NCBI GenBank assembly: GCA_964399985.1
Contig: CAYNRY010000003.1
Span: 310,001 to 374,000, forward strand
Length of the DNA stretch: 64,000 nt
DNA from: Micavibrio_B sp964399985
GTDB lineage: Bacteria; Pseudomonadota; Alphaproteobacteria; Micavibrionales; Micavibrionaceae
Direction of reading: 5' to 3'
The position numbers and the translations under genes were made by a program. Below the pieces are notes generated by a model that worked only from the letters and a program-made list of their open reading frames with translations, searched no databases and was not told where the DNA came from. Shown in pieces: positions 24,424 to 32,768 of the stretch (the stretch's first letter is position 1; each line of letters starts with the position of its first letter).

Positions 24424-26259
24424 ATGCAGGATTTCACGACACTAAATTTGCCTGAGGCTCTCCTTAGCGCACTCGACAAAATGAATTTCAATACGCCGAC
24501 CCCGATTCAGGCGCAGTCCATTCCACAAGCTCTGGAAGGCAAAGACATTCTCGGTTCCGCCCAGACAGGAACCGGCAAGACCGGCGCGTTCGGCGTTCCT
24601 TTGGTTGCCCATCTATTGAACAATCCACGCGGCACGGCGCTCGTCATGACACCGACACGCGAGCTTGCGGTTCAGGTTATGGCAGCTTTGAAACAGATGC
24701 TGAGCATGTCACCTCAAATCAAAACGGCTGTTTTGATCGGCGGCGAACCTATGCCAAAACAATTCAACCAGCTTAAAATGCGTCCACGTTTGATCGTCGG
24801 CACACCGGGCCGTATCAACGACCACCTGGCACGCGGCACGGTTCAGCTCAACGAAGCGAATTTCCTCGTTCTCGATGAAACAGACAGAATGCTGGATATG
24901 GGTTTTGGCGTTCAGATCGACAAGATTTTGAAATACATGCCAAAACAACGCCAGACATTAATGTTCTCGGCGACGCTTCCTCCTTACATCATCAAAATGT
25001 CCAACCAGTACATGAACGAACCTGTTCGCGTATCGGCGGGTAACGTTTCGACACCTGTCATCAAAATCGAACAGGAAATGATCAAGATCAACAACTCCGA
25101 TAAATACGAGAAACTGACAGAAGAACTGGCGAAACGTTCAGGCTCCGTCATCGTGTTCGTAAAATCCAAGCACGGCGCGGACAAACTCGCTTACCGTCTG
25201 AGCAAAGACGAGCATGAAGCTGATGCGATCCATGGCGATCTTCGTCAGAACAAACGCGATAAAGTGATCAAGTCGTTCCGCGAAGGTAAATACCGTATTC
25301 TCGTTGCGACAGATATCGCGGCGCGCGGTCTGGATATTCCGCATATCGAACATGTTATCAACTTCGATCTTCCACAAGCGGCAGATGATTACATTCACCG
25401 TATCGGCCGTACAGGTCGTAACGGCGCGGAAGGTAAAGCTCTTAACTTCGTATCCGGTGAAGACGGCGCGAAATGGAAAGCTATCCAGCGTTTGTTGAAC
25501 CCAGGCGATAAAGGCCAGTATGAAGGCGACGGACAACCACAACAACGCGGCTCTTCGGGCGGCGGACGTTCCAAGCCTGCTTATGGCGCTGGTAACAACC
25601 GTGGTTCTTCCAATGGTTCACCTTATGCGAAAAAACGTCCATTTGGCTCACGCGCCGACGGATCCGATCGCGGTAATCGTTATGATGCGCCACGCCAAGA
25701 TCGCGGTGATTTCCGTGATCGCCCGCAATCTGATCGTCCGGCACGCCCAGACGGCCAGCGCTTTGACAACCGTTTCGAAAAATCTTTTGAGAATCGGGGT
25801 GAACGCGGCGAAAGAAGCGGCAATAAATTTGCAGCACCTCGCCCGGCTCCACGTCAAGACAGAGACGGCAATCGTGAAGGTGCAAACCGCTCACGTTTCG
25901 AAGAGCCAAGAAGTGAAGGCGGCTATAAAAACCGCAATAAGGACTTCGGCGATTTCCGTGCCGACCGTTCAGCGCCTCGCTCGGACGCACCGCGTCAAGC
26001 TCCACGTCAGGACAGAGACGGAAACCGCGAAGGCGGTAACCGTTCCCGTTTTGAAGCCCCCCGCTCTGAAAGAAGAAGCGAAGGCCGCAGCAATGCTCCT
26101 CGCTTCGAAGGACGCCGCGCAGAGGGCGGACGCTCCGATGGCGCCCGTTCCAATAATGGCGGCAACAGGCCAAGCGGCAATGCGCAGGGAAATCGCTCTA
26201 ACATGACCCAGGGTAGCGGTGAAAAACCGAGATATTCTTCCCGCACAAGAGCGGCATAA
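24424..26259 (+). CDS. DEAD-box ATP-dependent RNA helicase with Arg/Gly/Asp-rich tail
   Basis: Superfamily 2 RNA helicase, probably RhlE/CsdA-like. Motifs in order: AQTGTGKT (I), PTRELA (Ia), LDETDRMLDMGF (II, DETD rather than DEAD), FSATLP (III), and ARGLDIPHI, HRIGRTGR (V, VI). The core ends near residue 375. About 235 residues follow with repeated Arg-Asp-Arg-Gly-Asn-rich words (APRQDRDGNREG appears twice), a disordered tail that in relatives binds RNA or drives condensates. Likely roles are ribosome assembly and mRNA unwinding, especially in the cold. A terminator follows 17 bases after the stop. Confidence 0.95.
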   Translation: MQDFTTLNLPEALLSALDKMNFNTPTPIQAQSIPQALEGKDILGSAQTGTGKTGAFGVPLVAHLLNNPRGTALVMTPTRELAVQVMAALKQMLSMSPQIKTAVLIGGEPMPKQFNQLKMRPRLIVGTPGRINDHLARGTVQLNEANFLVLDETDRMLDMGFGVQIDKILKYMPKQRQTLMFSATLPPYIIKMSNQYMNEPVRVSAGNVSTPVIKIEQEMIKINNSDKYEKLTEELAKRSGSVIVFVKSKHGADKLAYRLSKDEHEADAIHGDLRQNKRDKVIKSFREGKYRILVATDIAARGLDIPHIEHVINFDLPQAADDYIHRIGRTGRNGAEGKALNFVSGEDGAKWKAIQRLLNPGDKGQYEGDGQPQQRGSSGGGRSKPAYGAGNNRGSSNGSPYAKKRPFGSRADGSDRGNRYDAPRQDRGDFRDRPQSDRPARPDGQRFDNRFEKSFENRGERGERSGNKFAAPRPAPRQDRDGNREGANRSRFEEPRSEGGYKNRNKDFGDFRADRSAPRSDAPRQAPRQDRDGNREGGNRSRFEAPRSERRSEGRSNAPRFEGRRAEGGRSDGARSNNGGNRPSGNAQGNRSNMTQGSGEKPRYSSRTRAA

Positions 26260-26276
26260 TTTAGCTTAAGATTTAA

Positions 26277-26306
26277 AAAGGGCGGTTTTTACCGCCCTTT
26301 TTTGTT
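26277..26306 (+). terminator. Rho-independent terminator of the DEAD-box helicase gene
   Basis: AAAGGGCGGT and ACCGCCCTTT form a perfect 10-bp stem around a TTTT loop, followed by TTTG and more T. The stop codon is 17 bases upstream. Confidence 0.9.
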
Positions 26307-26314
26307 TCTGATTG

Positions 26315-26653
26315 CTACTCTAAAATCTTCGATATTTTTTGAATCAGCGCGCGGCCTTTGGGCGTTAAATATAATTCCTTGCGGCGTCTTTCTTCCGTAG
26401 AAATTCTAATCTCCACCAAACCGTAGGGCTGGCCGTTCTGGCGATATTCCGAAAGGGATCCGACAATGCGGGAAATGGTGGAAAGGGAGAGGCTTACTTT
26501 TTCGGCAAGGGCTGTTAGGGACATGCCTTCATTGACGGAAATTTCGGCAAGGCAAAGAGCATATTGAAGGGGAAACTCATTGTCAGTTTTTTGAAGCTGG
26601 CGCAGCACATCCATAAATATCTGAACGGGTTTCGCGTCCGCTGCCTTATCCAT
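26315..26653 (-). CDS. MarR-family winged-helix regulator
   Basis: A 112-residue DNA-binding protein with the MarR core: MSLTALAEKVSLSLSTISRIVGSL forms the helix-turn-helix (about 44-67) and RRKELYLTPKGRALIQKI the wing and following helix. MarR proteins bind palindromic operators as dimers and often respond to small ligands. No operator is obvious just upstream of its own start; a TTGAT/ATCAA palindrome lies at 27580 in the next intergenic region. No ligand can be inferred. Confidence 0.85.
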   Translation of the reverse strand: MDKAADAKPVQIFMDVLRQLQKTDNEFPLQYALCLAEISVNEGMSLTALAEKVSLSLSTISRIVGSLSEYRQNGQPYGLVEIRISTEERRRKELYLTPKGRALIQKISKILE

Positions 26654-26673
26654 TTATATATCCTGTAAATAGC

Positions 26674-26859
26674 CTAATCTTTTGATGTCAGAAATTTCCA
26701 CGGAGTGAAGATAATCTCTCCTAATGGAAACTCTACAACAATTTCATTATGCCATTTATTGAGAGAATACAAACGTTTTTTATATAGCGGAAGCCCAGCC
26801 TCAAAATACAAGGCACCCAGAAAAGGAATGGTCACATATAGTCTTGCTATTCTTTTCAT
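26674..26859 (-). CDS. Possible small protein, function unknown
   Basis: A 61-residue frame between the MarR gene and the pentapeptide-repeat gene, on the same strand. The N-terminus is hydrophobic (LYVTIPFLGALYFEAGLPLY) and could be membrane-associated. There is no clear ribosome-binding site and no family is recognised, so it could be chance. Confidence 0.35.
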   Translation of the reverse strand: MKRIARLYVTIPFLGALYFEAGLPLYKKRLYSLNKWHNEIVVEFPLGEIIFTPWKFLTSKD

Positions 26860-26916
26860 CTACATAAAATTTTAGCCAAAGACTATTAATAAATGGTTGA
26901 GCTTAATAAATTAACT

Positions 26917-27543
26917 TCAACCATTGAGCGAGATGTGTGTTAGCTCCTGCAGCATTTCATTTGTTATTTTTTTAAGCTCATGGTTTGAAACCTGATAAAG
27001 ATCGTCTCCGATTAGAAACGAACCGCCGAAAAAGACAATCTGGTTTTTTAGACCGCTAAGTATGCGCGGCGGAATTTGCATTGGTACTGATTCTGTCTCG
27101 TGAATATAGACATTTTCAATGAACGTATTTGCATGCTGAAAAGAGACGGAGAATGCCGCCTTTCCTGCAAAGCGGCAATTGATGATATCGGCCTGCGCGA
27201 AATCCGTCATACCGAAGCGGGAGTTGGTAAAATCGCAGGTGCTTATCCTTGAATAGCAAAAACATGCATCGAAAAGATCCGCGCCTTCGAAATTGCATTC
27301 TTCAAGACTTGCTTCGGATATGTTCGCGCCGTTTAAATTGCTGTTGGCAAAATTTGCATTTAAGAGGTGAATGCCGTCCAGATTTATATTCTGAAGATCC
27401 ATGCCCGTTAGATCGATTCCGTCCAGATCGATATTGGTGTCAATCGCGTCTGTCAGGGCGTCTTTAAAGCTGTAATGTAGGCCTTCGTAGATTAAACCGC
27501 GGTCTTTTGCCCGCAGACCGTATTTGGTCCGGTTATTTTTCAT
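26917..27543 (-). CDS. Pentapeptide-repeat protein
   Basis: Residues about 38-130 consist of A(D/N)LXX-type pentapeptide repeats (DLTGMDLQNINLDGIHL, NANFANSNLNGANIS, EGADLFDACF), which fold as a right-handed square beta-helix. Some members mimic DNA and protect gyrase from quinolones; most have no known role. The protein is 208 residues with a non-repeat C-terminal part. A 6-bp hairpin just upstream contains the ribosome-binding site. It is divergent from uvrC. Confidence 0.88.
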   Translation of the reverse strand: MKNNRTKYGLRAKDRGLIYEGLHYSFKDALTDAIDTNIDLDGIDLTGMDLQNINLDGIHLLNANFANSNLNGANISEASLEECNFEGADLFDACFCYSRISTCDFTNSRFGMTDFAQADIINCRFAGKAAFSVSFQHANTFIENVYIHETESVPMQIPPRILSGLKNQIVFFGGSFLIGDDLYQVSNHELKKITNEMLQELTHISLNG

Positions 27544-27547
27544 GTCT

Positions 27548-27563
27548 ATCTCCCCCCGGAGAT
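27548..27563 (-). promoter_or_regulatory. Hairpin that includes the ribosome-binding site of the pentapeptide-repeat gene
   Basis: Read on the minus strand, ATCTCC-GGGG-GGAGAT is a perfect 6-bp stem with a four-base loop. The 3' arm GGAGAT is the Shine-Dalgarno-like site, 4 bases before the ATG. If it forms, it would hide the site and lower or control translation. Confidence 0.45.
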
Positions 27564-27579
27564 GATTGGTTAAACTTAA

Positions 27580-27597
27580 AGTTGATTTCTATCAACT
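27580..27597. promoter_or_regulatory. Palindrome AGTTGAT-TTCT-ATCAACT, candidate operator
   Basis: A perfect 7-bp inverted repeat with a 4-base spacer lies between the divergent pentapeptide-repeat and uvrC genes. The size and symmetry suit a dimeric winged-helix regulator such as the MarR protein at 26315, but binding is a guess. Confidence 0.35.
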
Positions 27598-27704
27598 ATT
27601 GATTGAATACATAACTCATTCGGAAAATGTCAAACATTATTTTTAAGCGAGCAATATTCGTGGTTCCTGTTGCAAGCGGCCGCAGGTGATTTATATCTAT
27701 AAAT

Positions 27705-29579
27705 ATGAGTGAAAAATCGCTGCCAGCCTCACTGGAGCGCGGTGTCAATGTCATACGCGGCTATGTGAAATTGCTTCCCGATTCCCCGGGCGTTTACCGA
27801 ATGCAAAATGCGGCAGGCGATATCTTGTATGTCGGCAAAGCCCGTTCACTGAATAAACGCGTGGCAAGCTATACTCAGCCGAACCGTCTGCCGACACGGC
27901 TGAAAAGAATGATCGCTGAAACCGTACAGATGGAATTTATCCGGACACATACGGAAGTTGAGGCGCTGCTGCTTGAATCCAACATGATCAAGAAATTCAG
28001 GCCGCCATTTAACGTGGTTTTGAAAGATGATAAATCCTATCCCTATATTTGTATTACCGGCAATCACGAATTTCCGCAGATTATGAAGCATCGCGGCGCG
28101 CAAGAGAAAAAGGGAGATTATTACGGTCCCTTCGCCGGCGTAGGATCGGTCAACCGGACCTTGATTGCCTTGCAGCGTGCTTTCCAGCTTCGGAATTGCA
28201 CGGATAGTTACTTCGCAACCCGCAAGCGTCCTTGTTTGCAATATCATATCAAACGCTGCACAGCGCCTTGCGTCGGCAATGTCACGCATGACGAATATGT
28301 GCAGCAAGTCGATAGCGCAAAAAAATTCCTGAGCGGGAAAAGCAGTGAAATACAGGCTGCGCTATCGCAATCCATGATGGAAGCTTCGGACAAGATGGAT
28401 TTTGAAACCGCAGCGGGGATGCGCGATCGCATCCGCGCTTTAAGCGCCATCCAGTCACGTCAAGATATCAATCTGGATGAGGATACCGATATGGATGTCG
28501 TGGCCATTGCGCGGCGCGAAGCCTGCACTTGCGTGCAGGTATTCTTTTTCCGCGGCGGGCAAAATTACGGCAATCGCACGTTTTTCCCGTCCCATGCCAG
28601 TGAATTGACCTTGCCGGAAGTGCTGTCGAATTTTCTGATGCAGTTTTATGACGGTAAGCCTGCGCCTGCCGAAATACTGGTCAATGACGATGTGGCCGAG
28701 GAGGAATTACTGGAAGAAGCTTTGTCAGCGCGGGAGTTTCAGAAGCGAAAAACCTATATTTCAAAGCCGTCGAGGGGATCACGCAAACGGGTCATCGATT
28801 TCGCGGTTCGCAATACGGACGATGCATTGCAGCGTCATTTGATCGAGCGCAAAGGAGATAAAACGCTTTTGAAAGCTGTGGCGGAATTATTCGATCTGGA
28901 AGACTCTCCGGAAAGAATCGAAGTCTATGATAACTCGCATATTTCCGGCACCAACATGGTGGGCGCTATGATCGTGGCGGGACCGGAAGGTTTTCGAAAA
29001 TCCGCCTATCGAAAATTCAATATCAAGACCGCGGCCAAGTCAGACGATTTCGGCATGATGCGCGAAGTTATCGCACGACGTTTTTCCCGCGCTCTATCCG
29101 ATGAGGTTGATAAAGAAGGCGAAGACTGGCCGGATCTGATTTTAATCGATGGCGGGCAGGGGCAATTATCGGCGGTTCAGGAAACTTTAAAAGAGCTGAA
29201 TATCGAGGATGATGTTTGCGTCGTGAGTATCGCCAAGGGGCCGGACAGGAATGCCGGCCGCGAGAAATTCTTTATGCCGGGTAAGGAGATGTTCCAGCTA
29301 CCGATCAACGATCCGGTCTTGCATTACCTGCAAAGATTACGCGACGAGGCGCATCGTTTTGCCATCGGCGCGCACCGCACGCGCCGCATCGGTCAAGTGG
29401 GCGTTTCAGTGCTCGATGAAATTCCCGGGATCGGCGCAAACCGGAAACGGGCGCTCCTTAATCACTTCGGATCGCCCAAGTCGGTACAGGAAGCAGGACT
29501 TTCCGATCTGGAAAGGGTTGAGGGGATCTCCCGGTCTGTCGCCCAGAAGATATATTCTTTCTTTCACCAGACCTCTTAA
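27705..29579 (+). CDS. uvrC: Excinuclease ABC subunit C
   Basis: UvrC makes both incisions in nucleotide excision repair. The N-terminal GIY-YIG nuclease is present (SPGVYRMQNAAGDILYVGKA, about residues 28-47), then the UVR motif that binds UvrB (MDFETAAGMRDRIRAL), the RNase H-like endonuclease domain (VYDNSHISGTNMVGAMIV, then DLILIDGGQGQL), and a C-terminal helix-hairpin-helix pair (IPGIGANRKRALLNHFGS, VEGISRSVAQKIY). Length of 624 residues is normal. Confidence 0.98.
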   Translation: MSEKSLPASLERGVNVIRGYVKLLPDSPGVYRMQNAAGDILYVGKARSLNKRVASYTQPNRLPTRLKRMIAETVQMEFIRTHTEVEALLLESNMIKKFRPPFNVVLKDDKSYPYICITGNHEFPQIMKHRGAQEKKGDYYGPFAGVGSVNRTLIALQRAFQLRNCTDSYFATRKRPCLQYHIKRCTAPCVGNVTHDEYVQQVDSAKKFLSGKSSEIQAALSQSMMEASDKMDFETAAGMRDRIRALSAIQSRQDINLDEDTDMDVVAIARREACTCVQVFFFRGGQNYGNRTFFPSHASELTLPEVLSNFLMQFYDGKPAPAEILVNDDVAEEELLEEALSAREFQKRKTYISKPSRGSRKRVIDFAVRNTDDALQRHLIERKGDKTLLKAVAELFDLEDSPERIEVYDNSHISGTNMVGAMIVAGPEGFRKSAYRKFNIKTAAKSDDFGMMREVIARRFSRALSDEVDKEGEDWPDLILIDGGQGQLSAVQETLKELNIEDDVCVVSIAKGPDRNAGREKFFMPGKEMFQLPINDPVLHYLQRLRDEAHRFAIGAHRTRRIGQVGVSVLDEIPGIGANRKRALLNHFGSPKSVQEAGLSDLERVEGISRSVAQKIYSFFHQTS

Positions 29580-29650
29580 CCTCTTGTTCTGTAAAGATAA
29601 AGAAAACCCGTCAAAACTTATTGCAGGGCAGTCAAAACCCATGCTAGGGT

Positions 29651-29738
29651 CCCTAAATCCAAGGATCAGGCCCTTTTAGGGCATAGTTTGGTAGACAAGG
29701 AATTGTCAGAGAATTCAAGGCGTTAGTTTTGAATTCTC
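29651..29738 (+). promoter_or_regulatory. Inverted repeats in the leader of the bactofilin gene
   Basis: In the 195-base gap after uvrC, CCCTAAA (29651-29657) can pair with TTTAGGG (29675-29681), and GAGAATTCAA (29709-29718) pairs exactly with TTGAATTCTC (29729-29738) across ten bases. The first could terminate uvrC transcription; the second lies 36 bases before the bactofilin ATG. No clear promoter boxes were found. Confidence 0.4.
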
Positions 29739-29774
29739 ACGTCCTGAAATAGAAAGAGAGAGGGTTCTTAAAAT

Positions 29775-30461
29775 ATGTTTCATCGTCCAAATCCATCCAA
29801 TAACGCAACCAGCAACGCAACGCCAACCCAACCGGAAAAAGAATCCATGACAACACAGACAACTCCAGACAACAGTTCTGACGCAACAGCAGCCGCAAGC
29901 TCTGTTGATATCCCGACATCAGGCGGCAATCCGTTCCAGCGCACAAGCGCGCCAGCAACGCCTGCACGTCCTGCAATTCCATCATATGGCGCAACTGCGA
30001 GCGCATACCCGTCCTACGGTTCACCTTCTTCTTCCAGCGCGGCTGCTTCCGGTCGTCGCCTCGTCATCGGTAAAGGCATCACCATGTCCGGTGAAATTGA
30101 ATCCTGTGACCACCTGGTTGTCGAAGGAACTGTTGAAGCCGCCCTGAAAGGCGCGAACATTCTCGAGATTGCCGAAGAAGGTATGTTCTACGGTACAGTT
30201 GAAATTTCTGAAGCGACTATCGCCGGTAAATTCGAAGGCGAAATCACAGTCAACGGTCGTTTGACGATCCGCGCAGGCGGTTCCGTTATCGGTGCGATCA
30301 CCTATAAGGAATTGGCTGTCGAGGCCGGTGCCGTCATCGACGGTAAAATCAACCCAGTTGGTGGAAGCAAAGGAGCCTCTTCCGAAAAAAAGTCGCGTAA
30401 CGGTAAAGCTTCTGCGAACGCAACAGAAGAGTTACCGATGCTGGCTCGCGCTGCGGGCTGA
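29775..30461 (+). CDS. Bactofilin (polymer-forming cytoskeletal protein)
   Basis: The central bactofilin (DUF583) domain spans about residues 95-200: RRLVIGKGITMSGEI, CDHLVVEGTVEA, FYGTVEISEATIAGKFEGEITVNGRL and the repeating short beta-strands of the right-handed beta-helix. Bactofilins polymerise without nucleotides and help shape cells, stalks or division sites. The N-terminal 90 residues are Pro/Ser/Ala-rich and disordered, the C-terminus basic. At 228 residues it is typical. A strong terminator follows. Confidence 0.93.
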   Translation: MFHRPNPSNNATSNATPTQPEKESMTTQTTPDNSSDATAAASSVDIPTSGGNPFQRTSAPATPARPAIPSYGATASAYPSYGSPSSSSAAASGRRLVIGKGITMSGEIESCDHLVVEGTVEAALKGANILEIAEEGMFYGTVEISEATIAGKFEGEITVNGRLTIRAGGSVIGAITYKELAVEAGAVIDGKINPVGGSKGASSEKKSRNGKASANATEELPMLARAAG

Positions 30462-30481
30462 TCTATCGCACAGCAACACAG

Positions 30482-30510
30482 AAAAGGCCGCTTCTCGCGG
30501 CCTTTTTTAT
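30482..30510 (+). terminator. Rho-independent terminator after the bactofilin gene
   Basis: AAAAGGCCGC and GCGGCCTTTT form a perfect 10-bp stem around TTCTC, followed by TT and AT-rich sequence. It lies 20 bases after the stop. Confidence 0.88.
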
Positions 30511-30566
30511 TGCGCGTAAAATCATCAATTTGCTATAAAAAGCTACAATTTTATGAGTAAATTTAT

Positions 30567-31187
30567 ATGGGCTTATCTTCACCGAAACTGATCGTTATCG
30601 ACAGTCCCGATCTATCTGATATCGGCGCAGAATTTAATAAAAGGGCAGCAGAGCTGGGCCGCGAGCGCCTTTCTCCCTTACATGTCACTGACACATTGGC
30701 CGACACGATCGAAGATTATGTTCTCGGATTTAAGTATATCGATAAGAAAGCAGCTAATTCCAAAGATGCATTTGCAATTTTTGTCAAAGCCACAAGCAGC
30801 AAGAGCGAGTTGGAAAAAGTTATAACGGCTGCCAATTGTGTAATGCTGGATAATAATCGTGACGTATTCGTCCTGCGATATGATGGGGAAACACCTGCGC
30901 ATCTTTTAATCGAATTGCAGAAAGATCCATATTGGATAAAATTTGCATCTCTTCACCGGCATGGTCTTGGAACTGATCCGGTCGTGAAAGATATAGATGA
31001 TGGCGCAAGCAACTTCTTTAACGTAATAGGATTTCCGTCTCTGGCAGATTTAAGGCCTTACCGCAAAGACATTACGGTCGGCGGAGATAAAACGCATTTT
31101 GTTCATGTCGTTAATTTGGATGAATTCTTCCCGCTGGGCCAAAATGCGCAAGCTGTGATTGCGCCGAAACCTGCCGGATTAGGTTGA
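30567..31187 (+). CDS. Hypothetical protein, first of a coupled pair
   Basis: I do not recognise this 206-residue protein. It is soluble, has no signal peptide or membrane segment, and is mixed alpha/beta in character. The segments YIDKKAANSKDAF and LHRHGLGTDPVV stand out but match no motif I know. Its stop lies 5 bases before the start of the next unknown gene, so the two are likely one transcription unit beginning after the bactofilin terminator. Confidence 0.72.
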   Translation: MGLSSPKLIVIDSPDLSDIGAEFNKRAAELGRERLSPLHVTDTLADTIEDYVLGFKYIDKKAANSKDAFAIFVKATSSKSELEKVITAANCVMLDNNRDVFVLRYDGETPAHLLIELQKDPYWIKFASLHRHGLGTDPVVKDIDDGASNFFNVIGFPSLADLRPYRKDITVGGDKTHFVHVVNLDEFFPLGQNAQAVIAPKPAGLG

Positions 31188-31192
31188 TAAAT

Positions 31193-31969
31193 ATGAGCGA
31201 GTATCTTTTCGAAAACCCTGCCTATCCGATCGTAAATTCCTATCGTGATATTCTTCCGGCTTTACGCGATCCTTTCTGCCGGGCCGTGACCTTGCGCGAC
31301 CCCGAGCTGGCTATATCCTCTTTGATCGAAGCCGTTCCAAATCCGGACCTGGCAAGAAAATATGGACGATCTTATTTTCCCATGACTGAAAAATCGACGG
31401 GCCAAATTTTATGCGAAAGCTATGTTTTCGAGCATGATATAAAGCGCGAAGCGGAAGATGTCAGTATTGAGATGGACGCTATGGCTGTCTCCGATTATGT
31501 CGATATCAGCAATCATCTGCGCGATATTTTTATTCCGGTATTCGAAGAATTTAGCGGTTTGAAATCTTCGCGTATCAGAGGCATACCATTATTCGCCCCC
31601 ATCGGTGCAACAGGCCGTGCGCCTCATCTGCATGTAGACAATAATATCCTTACTTTGCATTGGTCGGCTGCCTTGGCGCGATTGTCGATTGCTAATGGAG
31701 AGCCGGACGAAGAGACATGGAAAGCACTTGATGCAAAATGCTCAAGTTTATCGGCGCTCAAAAGGCTGGAATACCTCGAGAGGGCTGTCCATTTTCCTAA
31801 GCATGATATGCGGGATAATGAAATCGGTGATGTGGTTATTTCGAAAGGTCAGAAGCCACTCAATCTGGCCAATCTTGAACACAGGAAAAGTGTTTGTGTT
31901 CATAGTTCGTCTTCTTCTATAGCTGAAAACGGACAGGTAGCATTTTTATTAGCGCCTAAACTAAGTTGA
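31193..31969 (+). CDS. Hypothetical protein, possible DUF1826-like/cupin-type fold
   Basis: A 258-residue protein with no recognised domain. The segment PHLHVDNNILTLHWSAAL contains an HxD pair and a later His; near the C-terminus come IGDVVISKGQKP and HRKSVCVHSS. This order (HxD, then a GDV-x-KG strand and an HR near a late strand) is reminiscent of DUF1826 and of 2-oxoglutarate/iron oxygenase-like beta barrels, which is a weak inference. I use the ATG at 31193 rather than the TTG at 31184. The 3' end overlaps convergent nth by 14 bases. Confidence 0.7.
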   Translation: MSEYLFENPAYPIVNSYRDILPALRDPFCRAVTLRDPELAISSLIEAVPNPDLARKYGRSYFPMTEKSTGQILCESYVFEHDIKREAEDVSIEMDAMAVSDYVDISNHLRDIFIPVFEEFSGLKSSRIRGIPLFAPIGATGRAPHLHVDNNILTLHWSAALARLSIANGEPDEETWKALDAKCSSLSALKRLEYLERAVHFPKHDMRDNEIGDVVISKGQKPLNLANLEHRKSVCVHSSSSSIAENGQVAFLLAPKLS

Positions 31970-32612
31970 TCTTTCCCGTCTTGAGCAATGTCTTCCCGAT
32001 GGGACAAATATTATTGACCACGCAATTCGGGCAATCGGGGCTGCGGGCTTTGCAAGTATAGCGTCCATGTAAAATCAGCCAGTGATGGGCGTGACGCATA
32101 AATTCCGGAGGTATGACTTTCTCCAGCTTCTCTTCGACTTCCAGAACGTTATTACCGGGCGCAAGGCCGGTGCGGTTAGAGACACGGAAAACATGGGTAT
32201 CGACGGCAATGGTCGGCTCGCCATGAATGATGTTCAGAAAAACATTGGCAGTCTTGCGCCCGACGCCGGGAAGCTCGGTCAGGAGGTCGCGATCTTTCGG
32301 GATGTCGCCTTTATATTTGTCTAGCAGCATGTTGGAGAGTTTGAAAACGTTTTCGGCCTTGGTATTAAACAGGCCGACGGTTTTAATGTATTCCTTGATG
32401 CCATCGGCGCCAAGCTTTGCCATTTTGGCAGGGTTATCGGCTTTTTTAAAAAGACCGCGTGTCGCTTTGTTGACGCCTGCATCCGTGGCTTGCGCGGATA
32501 AAACCACGGCCACCAGAAGAGTGAACGGGTTCACATACTCTAATTCGCCTTTGGGCTCGGGGTTTTGAGCGCGCAGGCGGGAAAAGAATTCATGAATATC
32601 GGCTTGTTTCAT
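31956..32612 (-). CDS. nth: Endonuclease III
   Basis: Nth is a DNA glycosylase and AP lyase that removes oxidised pyrimidines in base excision repair. Seen are the helix-hairpin-helix ELPGVGRKTANVFLN with the catalytic Lys, the catalytic Asp in AVDTHVFRVSNR, and the four-cysteine iron-sulphur loop (CKARSPDCPNC then VNNIC, spacing C-x6-C-x2-C-x5-C). At 218 residues it is a standard length. The 3' end overlaps the convergent gene. Confidence 0.97.
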   Translation of the reverse strand: MKQADIHEFFSRLRAQNPEPKGELEYVNPFTLLVAVVLSAQATDAGVNKATRGLFKKADNPAKMAKLGADGIKEYIKTVGLFNTKAENVFKLSNMLLDKYKGDIPKDRDLLTELPGVGRKTANVFLNIIHGEPTIAVDTHVFRVSNRTGLAPGNNVLEVEEKLEKVIPPEFMRHAHHWLILHGRYTCKARSPDCPNCVVNNICPIGKTLLKTGKINLV

Positions 32613-32633
32613 TCATCATATATAACCTATATC

Positions 32634-32707
32634 GTCATTCCGGCGAAGGTCGGAATCCAAGCGATCTAACCGTATACCGTATGGATTCCGGCCTTCGCCG
32701 GAATGAC
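32634..32707. repeat. Palindromic repeat, GTCATTCCGGCGAAGG type
   Basis: Two 26-base arms starting GTCATTCCGGCGAAGG are complementary with a single mismatch and enclose 22 bases. It lies between the divergent starts of nth and the Ada-like gene. A related copy is at 58666. Such elements are typical dispersed intergenic repeats. Confidence 0.88.
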
Positions 32708-32768
32708 GAAAGAAAGGGAAGTGCAAGAATCGGATTGTTTCACAGTCTATGGATGGTAAATTGAATCC

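Noticed and set aside
25481..26206. Long open frames on both strands in the tail of the DEAD-box gene
   Set aside because: The tail is repetitive and Arg/Gly-rich, which keeps other frames open; the helicase frame is continuous and ends before a terminator.
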